A stretch of 64,000 bases of DNA from JAIUNP01 sp020161975 (GTDB lineage Bacteria; Pseudomonadota; Alphaproteobacteria; Rhizobiales; Beijerinckiaceae), in assembly GCA_036745275.1 (NCBI GenBank), contig DAIOGK010000013.1, positions 1 to 64,000 of the forward strand. The letters run 5' to 3'. The notes beneath the pieces were generated by a model. That model was not told the origin of the DNA, did no database searches, and was given only the letters and a program-made list of their open reading frames with translations. Every line of letters begins with the position of its first letter. Positions within the stretch are counted from its first letter, which is position 1. Position numbers and translations under genes: made by a program. Positions 17,536 through 25,001 of this stretch are shown one piece after another.

Positions 17536-18357
17536 ATGACGCGCACCTATTCCCTCGCCTATCTGACGGCGGCTCCGCTGGCTGCCCCCGAGGCCATTTC
17601 CCTGGCTGCAAGACTTGGCTACGGCGCGGTGGGATTGCGCGCACTGCCCTCTGCTCCGGGTGGCATCTTTGATCCGCTGATCGACGACAAGAGATTGCTG
17701 CGCGAGACAAAACGTCGGCTTGCCGATACGGGGATCACCGTTTTCGATGTCGAGATCATTCGCCTTGGCGCGGATTTTTCGGCCAAGGCTGTCCTCCCTT
17801 TCCTTGAGGTCTGCGGCGAACTCAACGCAAAGGCTGTGCTGGTGGCGGGCGATGACCCGGATGAAGCGCGTCTCACGGCGAGTTTCGCAGCCTTCTGCGA
17901 GGCCGCCACACCGTTTGGCGTGACCGGTGATCTTGAATTCATGGCCTGGACTGCGGTGAAGGATGCGAAATCCGCGTTAAGGATCGTCACTGCTGCCGGC
18001 CAGCCGAACGGCGGGATTCTGGTGGATACGCTCCATGCCGGACGCTCGACCACGACGCTCGACGACCTCCTTGCCATTCCGGCAAGCCGTCTCCACTACG
18101 CCCAGATTTGCGATGCAACGCCAGGCACGCATTTCACCGATGCCGAGTTGATCCATACCGCCCGGCAGGAACGGTTGCTGCCAGGCGAGGGTACGATCGA
18201 CATCACCGGCATGTTTGCCGCGTTGCCGGCGACCTTGCCTGTCAGCATCGAGCTGCCGAATGATGGGGCCAAGGATAAACTCGGTGTCGAGGAATGGGCG
18301 CGCCGGGGCCTTGAAACCGCGAAAGCGGTAATCGCCGGCGTCATCGCACGGCGATAG
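17536..18357 (+). CDS. Sugar phosphate isomerase/epimerase-like TIM-barrel protein
   Basis: A 273-residue member of the xylose-isomerase-like/AP-endonuclease-2 TIM-barrel superfamily. The expected metal ligands can be followed: E134 in GDLEFMAW, D164 and H167 in VDTLHAGRS, and E239 in SIELPND. The superfamily includes sugar isomerases, hydroxypyruvate isomerase and 3-dehydroshikimate dehydratases. With a shikimate dehydrogenase paralogue at 24.1 kb in the same island, dehydratase or isomerase action on a hydroaromatic acid is attractive but unproven. Last gene of the flavoprotein operon; its stop is 10 bases from the convergent IclR stop. Confidence 0.82.
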   Translation: MTRTYSLAYLTAAPLAAPEAISLAARLGYGAVGLRALPSAPGGIFDPLIDDKRLLRETKRRLADTGITVFDVEIIRLGADFSAKAVLPFLEVCGELNAKAVLVAGDDPDEARLTASFAAFCEAATPFGVTGDLEFMAWTAVKDAKSALRIVTAAGQPNGGILVDTLHAGRSTTTLDDLLAIPASRLHYAQICDATPGTHFTDAELIHTARQERLLPGEGTIDITGMFAALPATLPVSIELPNDGAKDKLGVEEWARRGLETAKAVIAGVIARR

Positions 18358-18367
18358 ATCGGGGCGC

Positions 18368-19177
18368 CTATTTGGCGGCTTCGGCCTCCGAAATGATCCG
18401 TCGGGTCGCAAACAGCGGCGAGGTCGCAGAAGCCTGCGCAATCTCAGCCGCCGCCTCGAAGAACTTCGGTGCGAGGCTGGCAAGCCGCTCCGGCGGCAGA
18501 CGAACGGACGGGCCGGCAATGGAGAGTGAACCCACCGTGACCGTGCCGAAGCGCCGAATCGGCACCGCCATGGACGAGAGCCCCGCCCCGAACATGTCAT
18601 GGGTCATGGCATAGCCGCGCTTGCGCGCCTGTCCGAGCAGTTCCAGTATCCGTATGGCGGTTGTCGGCGCGTTCGGGCCGTAATCCTGGGCCACTCCGAA
18701 CCCCTGCCGGGTCACGAGCGTCAGCGCATCCTCGTCGCTCAGCGTCATCAGCCAGGCATGGCCGGACGAGGTGCAGGAAAGACGCGCCACCGCATCAATG
18801 TCGGGGTCATAGCGCAAGCCCCGCCGCGCACCCTGCGCGCGCGCCACCCAGATCAGCTTGTCGCCGTCGATCACCGCAAGGCGAATGAACTCGCCCGTTT
18901 CCAGTGCCAGACGGTCGAGAACCGGCTGGGCGAAATCGACGATGCCTGCGGCGCCCATGTAGTCAAGAACCATGGCGACAAGCTTTGTAGTCAGGGCGTA
19001 ATCACCCTGATCGCGTGTCTGCTTGACGTAGCCACGCTGAACGAGTTCAGTCAGCAATCGATGGGCTGCACTCGGGGGGATGTTGAGCTTGTCTGCAATC
19101 GAACCAACCGGCAGGCCTTCGGGATGCACCGTCAGGCACTCCAGAAGCCCCAGGGTTCTTTCCAGGACACCGCTCAT
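18368..19177 (-). CDS. IclR family transcriptional regulator (probable master regulator of the island)
   Basis: A 269-residue IclR protein: winged helix about residues 1-60 (SGVLERTLGLLECL, then PVGSIADKLNIPPSAAHRLL) and an effector domain about 80-255. The start at 19177 has a GGGAGAG ribosome site, better than the upstream ATG at 19198. It is divergent from the ABC-transporter operon, and a TGGAATGTCATTCAA element lies between them. Because a closely similar repeat sits between the two catabolic operons at 13.35 kb, this protein is the best candidate to control itself, the transporter and both enzyme operons. Confidence 0.88.
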   Translation of the reverse strand: MSGVLERTLGLLECLTVHPEGLPVGSIADKLNIPPSAAHRLLTELVQRGYVKQTRDQGDYALTTKLVAMVLDYMGAAGIVDFAQPVLDRLALETGEFIRLAVIDGDKLIWVARAQGARRGLRYDPDIDAVARLSCTSSGHAWLMTLSDEDALTLVTRQGFGVAQDYGPNAPTTAIRILELLGQARKRGYAMTHDMFGAGLSSMAVPIRRFGTVTVGSLSIAGPSVRLPPERLASLAPKFFEAAAEIAQASATSPLFATRRIISEAEAAK

Positions 19178-19232
19178 GATTCTCTCCCGATTCCGCAACC
19201 AGTCTGTCAGATTTTGCGCAGACAGTCATTTT

Positions 19233-19247
19233 TGGAATGTCATTCAA
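19233..19247. promoter_or_regulatory. TGGAAT-GTC-ATTCAA, candidate IclR operator
   Basis: A 15-base inverted repeat with one mismatch in the outer half-sites (TGGAA against TTCAA), with the same length and spacing as the site at 13339-13353. It lies in the 151-base gap between the divergent IclR gene and the gene for the transporter's substrate-binding protein. It would allow autoregulation and transporter control by one regulator. Confidence 0.55.
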
Positions 19248-19328
19248 ATTTTGAGTTGCACTTCAAGATGGCGTGTGCGAATGAAGCCGTTAAGACGAAA
19301 GTCGTCAAGGTTCCAGGGAGGGATAACC

Positions 19329-20477
19329 ATGAAGATCGACAGGTTTGGTTTCGTGTTCGGTGCGCTGGTGCTGGCGACAGGCGTTGCCATGCCGGCCATG
19401 GCGCAGGATGTCATCAAGATTCCGAACATCATCGAACTGTCCGGCGGCGGCGCTCCGGTGGGGCAGATGTGGAAGAACGGCTCGACCATGGCCGTCGAGG
19501 AAATCAACGCCAAGGGCGGCATTCTGGGCAAGAAGATCCAGATGGAGTTCGTCGATACCGCATCCGATCCGGGCAAGGCCCGCGCCGGCGTGCAGCGCGC
19601 GCTCGACGACAAGCCGATGGCGATCTTCGGCCCGATCTATTCGGGTTCGGTCAACGTCACGCTCAAGCTGACAAACGAGGCCGAAGTGCCGCAGATCATG
19701 GGTGGCGAGGCCGCGCCGCTGACCGCGCAGGGCTCGAAGTACCTGTTCCGCACCTCCTTCGGCCAGAATGTCTCGATGCCGAAAATCGCCCAGTATCTGA
19801 AGGATGGCGTCAAGGCGCAGACCGTGGCGGTGGTCTACCAGAACAACGACTTTGGCAAGGGTGGCCGCAATGCCATCATTCCGGAACTCGAAAAGCGCGG
19901 CATCAAGGTTGCAGCTGACCTTTCCACCGAGCCCGGCCAGGCTGACTTTGCGCCGGACGTGGTGAAGGTGAAGGCCGCCAATGCGGATGCGATCTTCGTC
20001 TACCTGACCGAAGAGGAAAGCGCCCGTTTCCTCATTGAAGCCAAGAAGCAGGGTGTCACCAAGCCGTTGATCGGCGAGACCACGCTGCTCGGCCAGAAGG
20101 TCATCGACCTTGCCAAGGATGCCGCCGAAGGCGTGAAGGGCCATGTCGGCCTCACCGCCGATGCCGACAACCCGCTCGTCAAAGACTATGACAAGAAGTT
20201 CACGGCCAAATACGGCCACCGTTCCGACCACAACGGCATGAAGGGCTACATGGCCCCCTACATGCTGAAGGCGGCGGTCGAGAAAGCCGGAAAGTGGGAT
20301 CCGAAGGCGATCGCGGCTGCCCTGCACGGTCTCACCATCGACCCCGCCAAGGAGCCGGGCATTCTGCTCAACGGCACCTGGGACGAAAACGGCGACATCG
20401 ACCGTGAATCCTATCTGGCCGAGGTCAAGGGCGGCAAGCAGGTCATTGTCCAGACCCTGCCGAAGCTCAAGCCGTAA
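19329..20477 (+). CDS. ABC transporter substrate-binding protein (branched-chain amino acid type)
   Basis: A 382-residue periplasmic binding protein of the Peripla_BP_6/LivJ type. A signal peptide of about 25 residues ends in AMPAMAQ. The body shows the family sequence NGSTMAVEEINAKGGI and later ENGDIDRESYLAEV. The start is fixed by a GGGAGG site at about -8. Together with the four following genes it forms a complete HAAT-type importer. Members of this family also import aromatic, phenylpropenoid and other carboxylic acids, which would fit the catabolic genes around it. A terminator-like hairpin directly after the stop probably raises its level above the membrane subunits. Confidence 0.9.
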   Translation: MKIDRFGFVFGALVLATGVAMPAMAQDVIKIPNIIELSGGGAPVGQMWKNGSTMAVEEINAKGGILGKKIQMEFVDTASDPGKARAGVQRALDDKPMAIFGPIYSGSVNVTLKLTNEAEVPQIMGGEAAPLTAQGSKYLFRTSFGQNVSMPKIAQYLKDGVKAQTVAVVYQNNDFGKGGRNAIIPELEKRGIKVAADLSTEPGQADFAPDVVKVKAANADAIFVYLTEEESARFLIEAKKQGVTKPLIGETTLLGQKVIDLAKDAAEGVKGHVGLTADADNPLVKDYDKKFTAKYGHRSDHNGMKGYMAPYMLKAAVEKAGKWDPKAIAAALHGLTIDPAKEPGILLNGTWDENGDIDRESYLAEVKGGKQVIVQTLPKLKP

Positions 20478-20503
20478 ACCGTTCCCGAAATGGTGTGAAT
20501 GAC

Positions 20504-20534
20504 AAACGGGCGGTCTCATCAGGCCGCCCGTTTT
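20504..20534 (+). terminator. Hairpin with T-run after the substrate-binding protein
   Basis: Arms AAACGGGCGG and CCGCCCGTTT around a 10-base loop, ending in TTTT: an intrinsic-terminator shape. It lies between the binding-protein gene and the first permease gene on the same strand, so it more likely acts as partial termination or as a 3' mRNA stabiliser, the usual arrangement for setting high binding-protein levels. Confidence 0.75.
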
Positions 20535-20599
20535 GCAAGAAAATGATCAGAACGCCGGTGGCAGGCCGGTGAAAACGGCGAGTGAGGGGAAGCGCGGAC

Positions 20600-21478
20600 A
20601 TGACGGATTTTCTTCAGCTTGTAATATCGGGATTGGCCACCGGCGCGATTTACGCGCTGGCGGCCATCGGGTTCACGCTTCTCTGGCAGACCACGCAGAC
20701 CATCAACTTCGCGCAGGGCGAATTCATGATGCTGCCGGCCTTCTTCGCCCTTGCAGCGATGCGCTGGGCCGGGGCGCCGTTCTGGCTGGCTTGCATCGTG
20801 GCAATCCTCTGTTCCGTGCTGGTGCTGGGTATCGGCTACAAAAAAATCATCATCGATCCGCTGCGTGGCCAGCCGGGGCTGGCGGTGGTCATCTCGACGC
20901 TGGCGCTGGCCATATTCCTGAAGGATAGCGTCAAGGACATCTATAGCGCCGAAGCGCAGCCATTCCCCACCATTCTGCCCGATACGATGCTGTCTTTCGG
21001 CGGCGTCAACATCAGCCTGGCGCAAATCGGCGTCCTCGTTGTCGCGACGGTCGTGATCCTCGTCCTCAACTGGTTCCTCACCCAGACGCGGACGGGCCGG
21101 CAGATGCAGGCGACCGCCCAGAACCCGACGGTCGCGAAAATCCTCGGCGTCGATATCGACCGCATGGTGCTCTACACCTTCCTGATCAATGCGGCGCTGG
21201 CCGGCATGGCCTCGCTCCTCATTTCGCCGATCTATCTCGCCAAATTCTCGAATGGTGAGGTGCTGGGCCTGGCCGCCTTCGTCGCGGCGATTGTCGGCGG
21301 GTTCAATCAGGTGCGCGGCGCCATCGTCGGCGGGCTGGTGATCGGCGTCGTCGACAACCTCGCAGCCGCTTACGTTTCAACCGCCTATCGGCAGGCTGTT
21401 CCCCTGGTGCTGCTGGTCCTCGTCATCCTGTTCCGTCCGCAGGGCATCCTTGGCCGCAAAGAGGAGCGCACCGTATGA
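20600..21478 (+). CDS. Branched-chain amino acid-type ABC transporter permease (LivH)
   Basis: A 292-residue inner-membrane permease of the LivH family. About eight hydrophobic segments are visible, beginning with QLVISGLATGAIYALAAIGF; the family sequence TINFAQGEF is at about residues 33-41. The ATG at 20600 follows GAGGGGAAG; a GTG at 20582 is an unlikely alternative. Its last four bases overlap the LivM start. The pair forms the membrane channel of the importer. Substrate specificity is set by the binding protein and is unknown. Confidence 0.9.
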   Translation: MTDFLQLVISGLATGAIYALAAIGFTLLWQTTQTINFAQGEFMMLPAFFALAAMRWAGAPFWLACIVAILCSVLVLGIGYKKIIIDPLRGQPGLAVVISTLALAIFLKDSVKDIYSAEAQPFPTILPDTMLSFGGVNISLAQIGVLVVATVVILVLNWFLTQTRTGRQMQATAQNPTVAKILGVDIDRMVLYTFLINAALAGMASLLISPIYLAKFSNGEVLGLAAFVAAIVGGFNQVRGAIVGGLVIGVVDNLAAAYVSTAYRQAVPLVLLVLVILFRPQGILGRKEERTV

Positions 21479-22527
21479 GCACGCTCAAGCGTTACCAGTT
21501 TCCGGCGCTGATCATTGCGCTGATCCTGCTGGCCGCCATGCCGGCCGACCTCACCGGTCTTGGCATTCCGTGGACCGGCTTCAAGCGCTACGGCCTTTAT
21601 ATCATCAGCCTGTGGCTGGTGACGGCCATTGCCGCGATGGGCGTGAACCTGATCATGGGCTACGCCGGGCAGGAAACCCTCGCGCAGGCCGCCTTCCTCG
21701 GCATCGGCGCCTATACGATGGCGCTTCTGACAACAAAGCTGGGCGTCCCGTATTTTGTGGCCTTCGCGGCTGCCGGTGCGCTCTGCTTTGTCGTCGGTAT
21801 CCTGCTCGGCTTTCCGGCGCTCCGGGTGCAAAAGCACTATCTCGCCTTCGTCACGCTGGCCTTCGCGGTCTTCGTCTGGCTGTTCATCCGCAATGAACAG
21901 TGGCTCACGGGCGGCGTGTTCGGCATTCAGGATGTACCCCGCCCGGTCATCTTCGGCATCAAGACGCGCCCGCCGCTGGTCTTCTACTGGTTTGTGCTGT
22001 TCATGACAGTGGTGCTGGCCGCTGTGATGTGGTGGCTGTTGCGCAGCCCCTGGGGCCGGGCATTCACAGCCTTGCGCGAAAACCCGGTGCGGGCGGAAAG
22101 TCTTGGCATTGATGTGCGTAGCTACAAGCTCCTCGCCTTTGCCGTCGGTTCGGCCTATGGCGGCTTTGCCGGTGCGCTCTATGCGCCGCTGGTCGAGTTT
22201 ATCGACCCCGCACCCTTCGCCCTCGGACCCTCGCTCTATTATCTCCTGATGATCCTCGTCGGCGGCATGGGCTATTTCCTCGGCCCCTTCGTTGGGGCAG
22301 CGGTGGGGGTGCTGATACCCGAATGGCTGCGCTTCACCGAAGGGCTCGCCCCGATCATCTTTGCGGTTATTGTGATGATCATGGTTGCGCTTGCGCCGCG
22401 TGGCATCCTCGGTCTGATCGAGCAACTCCTGACCCCGAAACGCCGCCCGCATTCCGATGTGACAGGCCCGACGCTCGGCGCCGGCGCCACCCTCACCAAA
22501 TCCTCTGCTGAAAAGGTGACGTCATGA
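21475..22527 (+). CDS. Branched-chain amino acid-type ABC transporter permease (LivM)
   Basis: A 350-residue LivM-type permease with about nine to ten hydrophobic segments, the family sequence AMGVNLIMGYAGQETLAQAAF near residue 50 and ENPVRAESLGIDVRSYKLLAF, the coupling region for the ATPase, near residue 205. It overlaps both neighbours by 4 bases, so the transporter subunits are translationally coupled. The C-terminal 30 residues are a hydrophilic tail. Confidence 0.9.
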   Translation: MSTLKRYQFPALIIALILLAAMPADLTGLGIPWTGFKRYGLYIISLWLVTAIAAMGVNLIMGYAGQETLAQAAFLGIGAYTMALLTTKLGVPYFVAFAAAGALCFVVGILLGFPALRVQKHYLAFVTLAFAVFVWLFIRNEQWLTGGVFGIQDVPRPVIFGIKTRPPLVFYWFVLFMTVVLAAVMWWLLRSPWGRAFTALRENPVRAESLGIDVRSYKLLAFAVGSAYGGFAGALYAPLVEFIDPAPFALGPSLYYLLMILVGGMGYFLGPFVGAAVGVLIPEWLRFTEGLAPIIFAVIVMIMVALAPRGILGLIEQLLTPKRRPHSDVTGPTLGAGATLTKSSAEKVTS

Positions 22528-23303
22528 GCGCAACCGCACGGGTTTCTGCTGACGGGAAGGGCAAACCTGTCCTTGAGGTGCGCGATATCGCCAAATCCTT
22601 CGGGGGTGTTCACGCCGTGCGCGGCGTCTCCTTCGATGTGTTTGAGGGTGAAATCCTCGGCCTGATCGGACCGAACGGTTCGGGAAAGTCGACGCTGTTC
22701 AACTGTATCCTCGGACAGTTGACCCCGACCCGCGGCACCGTTTCGGTGGACGGCCAGGCCGTGACCGGTCTGCGTCCCTCGGAACTCAACCACAAAGGCA
22801 TCAGCCGCACCTTCCAGTTGTTGCAGGTGTTCCCGCAATTGACCGTGCACGAAAACCTGATCCTTGCGGGACAGGAGCATCGCGGCACGATGTTCTCGCG
22901 TCTGTTCATGCCGGGCGATGCCGGCCTTGGCGGGGAAGCCGACCGGATGATCAACTTCTTCCGGCTTGGCCACTTGCGGGATGAGAAGGCCGGCGGCCTC
23001 TCCTACGGCCAGCAGAAGCTGCTCGATGCGGCGATGGCCTTCATGGCCGGTCCCCGCCTCGTGCTGCTCGATGAGCCGGCAGGCGGCGTCAACCTCACCA
23101 TGCTCGGCGCGCTGAAGGAACGGCTGCAGGCGGTCAATCGGGAAACCGGCGCCACCTTCGTCGTCATCGAGCACAATATGGAATTCGTCATGAGCCTCTG
23201 CACGCGCATCATTGTGCTGGCGGAGGGCCAGATCATCGCCGAAGGCCCGCCCGAAACGATCCGGAGCAATCCGGACGTCATTGAAGCCTATCTCGGACAC
23301 TGA
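22524..23303 (+). CDS. ABC transporter ATP-binding protein (LivG)
   Basis: A 259-residue ATPase subunit. Walker A GPNGSGKST is near residue 50, the signature LSYGQQKLL near residue 160 and Walker B LVLLDEPAGG near 180. The long form with a C-terminal extension (NPDVIEAYLGH) marks it as LivG rather than LivF. It powers the LivHM channel from the cytoplasmic side and overlaps the LivM gene by 4 bases. Confidence 0.9.
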   Translation: MSATARVSADGKGKPVLEVRDIAKSFGGVHAVRGVSFDVFEGEILGLIGPNGSGKSTLFNCILGQLTPTRGTVSVDGQAVTGLRPSELNHKGISRTFQLLQVFPQLTVHENLILAGQEHRGTMFSRLFMPGDAGLGGEADRMINFFRLGHLRDEKAGGLSYGQQKLLDAAMAFMAGPRLVLLDEPAGGVNLTMLGALKERLQAVNRETGATFVVIEHNMEFVMSLCTRIIVLAEGQIIAEGPPETIRSNPDVIEAYLGH

Positions 23304-23315
23304 GGGAGGATCACC

Positions 23316-24074
23316 ATGGCAAACGCCCCCGCTGCCGCCCGCCCGGATGTGGTGCTGTCCCTGCGCGATGTCGTCTCCGGCTACGGCAAGATGACCATTC
23401 TGAACGGTACGACCTGCGACATCCTGAAGGGCAAGATTACCACGGTGATCGGCCCCAACGGCGCCGGCAAGTCGACGATGTTCAAGACCATCTTCGGCCT
23501 CCTCCCGGTGCGCACCGGATCGATTACCCTCAACGGCAAGGATGTGACCAACCACGCGCCGCGCCAGATGCTCGACAATGGCGTTTGTTATGTGCCCCAA
23601 GGCCGCAACATCTTTTCCGAGCTCACCGTGCGCCACAACATGGAACTCGGCACCGTCGCGCTGTCGGACCAGAGTTCCGTGCCCGAGCGGATGGAGGCAA
23701 TGTTCAAGCGCTTCCCTATCTTGCGTGAGAAGGCCGATGTTCAGGCCGGTACCCTTTCCGGAGGACAGCAGAAGCTGCTGGAAGTGGCGCGCGGCCTCCT
23801 GCTCGATCCCAGCCTGATCCTCATCGACGAACCGTCCATCGGCCTGTCGCCGCTGATGGTGCAGGAGGTCTTTGGCATCCTGGAGAACCTGCGCGACAAC
23901 GGCGTCTCGATCCTGCTCATCGAACAGAATGCCAAGCAGGCTCTGAAGCTCTGCGATTATGGGCTGGTGCTCGAACAGGGTCAGACCCGCATCGAGGATA
24001 CCGGCGAGAATATCCTCGCCGATCCACGCATCGGCGAACTGTTCCTCGGCGGCGCGATGAAGCAGGCGGGATAA
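23316..24074 (+). CDS. ABC transporter ATP-binding protein (LivF)
   Basis: A 252-residue second ATPase. Walker A GPNGAGKST is near residue 48, signature LSGGQQKLLEVARGLL near 148, Walker B LILIDEPSIGLSP near 168. The gene starts 12 bases after LivG with a GGGAGG site. LivG and LivF form the heterodimeric motor typical of HAAT importers. It is followed by a long inverted repeat before the shikimate dehydrogenase paralogue. Confidence 0.9.
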   Translation: MANAPAAARPDVVLSLRDVVSGYGKMTILNGTTCDILKGKITTVIGPNGAGKSTMFKTIFGLLPVRTGSITLNGKDVTNHAPRQMLDNGVCYVPQGRNIFSELTVRHNMELGTVALSDQSSVPERMEAMFKRFPILREKADVQAGTLSGGQQKLLEVARGLLLDPSLILIDEPSIGLSPLMVQEVFGILENLRDNGVSILLIEQNAKQALKLCDYGLVLEQGQTRIEDTGENILADPRIGELFLGGAMKQAG

Positions 24075-24086
24075 CCGCTTCTTCCA

Positions 24087-24120
24087 ATCCTCATGGTGGA
24101 GGCACCCGAACCATGAGGAT
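24087..24120. repeat. Perfect 11-bp inverted repeat between livF-type and aroE-type genes
   Basis: Arms ATCCTCATGGT and ACCATGAGGAT flank a 12-base loop. The element lies 13 bases after the ATPase stop and 29 bases before the dehydrogenase start. No T-run follows, so a simple intrinsic terminator is unlikely; an operator or a processing hairpin that separates the transporter mRNA from the dehydrogenase are both possible. Confidence 0.5.
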
Positions 24121-24148
24121 CGGCAAGGTCGTTTGAAAGGCTTGGCCC

Positions 24149-24940
24149 ATGCTCGACAATCTCTCCGGCGCGACGCGCCTTTACCCCGTCGTGGGGGATC
24201 CCATCGCCCAGGTGAAATCGCCGGGCGGCGTCACCCGTGCGTTCGAGGAACAAGGCGCCGATGCCATCTGCTATCCCGTGCAGGTGGCGCCCGCCGACTT
24301 TGCGACCTTCATCGCCGATGCGCGTGTGACCAAGAACATGGACGGGCTGATCATCACCGTGCCACACAAGTTTGCCGCCCACGATGCCTGCGACCGCCTG
24401 TCGGATCGCGCGGCCTTCCTGAAATCGGTCAATACCATCCGCCGCCTGCCTGATGGCACACTGGTCGGCGACATGTTCGATGGCCTCGGATTTGTGGCGG
24501 CCTGTCAGGATAACGGCTGCGATTTTGCCGGAAAACGCGCACTGCTCGTTGGCGCCGGCGGAGCGGGTACGGCGATTGCACATGCGGTCGCCAGCGCCGG
24601 CGTCTGCGAACTGGTGCTTGCGGAACTCGATACGGCTCGTCGCGACGATCTTGTGGCCCGCCTCCGCGCCGCCGAGTTCAACGTCACGAGCGGCCCGGCC
24701 GATGCAACCGGCTTTGACATTGTCCTGAATGCGACCCCGCTGGGGATGCGCGAGGGCGACCCGACGGCCGTACCACTCGAAACCCTGCGGCCCGGCATGT
24801 TCGTCGGCGATGTCGTGACCAAGCCGGAAGTGCCACCGCTGATCGCGGCTGCGCGGGGAATCGGCTGCCGGACGTCAAACGGCGTCGCCATGTTCGGCAA
24901 GGTCCGGGATTTGATGGTGGCCTTTCTTCTGGCCCGATAG
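24149..24940 (+). CDS. Shikimate dehydrogenase-family protein (catabolic AroE paralogue)
   Basis: A 263-residue AroE-fold protein: N-terminal substrate domain (about 1-110) and NAD(P)-binding domain with GAGGAGTA (about 135-142). The catalytic K74 (TVPHK), N95 and D111 are present. The substrate-site Ser-x-Ser of AroE (shikimate carboxylate binding) reads V22-K-S24, so the first serine is lost, and the usual NTDG is MFDG. It follows a transporter operon instead of the housekeeping aroE neighbourhood. I take it as a catabolic dehydrogenase for quinate, shikimate or a related cyclic hydroxy acid, not the aromatic-biosynthesis enzyme. Confidence 0.82.
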   Translation: MLDNLSGATRLYPVVGDPIAQVKSPGGVTRAFEEQGADAICYPVQVAPADFATFIADARVTKNMDGLIITVPHKFAAHDACDRLSDRAAFLKSVNTIRRLPDGTLVGDMFDGLGFVAACQDNGCDFAGKRALLVGAGGAGTAIAHAVASAGVCELVLAELDTARRDDLVARLRAAEFNVTSGPADATGFDIVLNATPLGMREGDPTAVPLETLRPGMFVGDVVTKPEVPPLIAAARGIGCRTSNGVAMFGKVRDLMVAFLLAR

Positions 24941-25001
24941 AGCCGCTTTCCTGCGATGAACCGGCTTTCCCTTCATCGCGCCATGTTCTAGAAGCGCGGC
25001 C

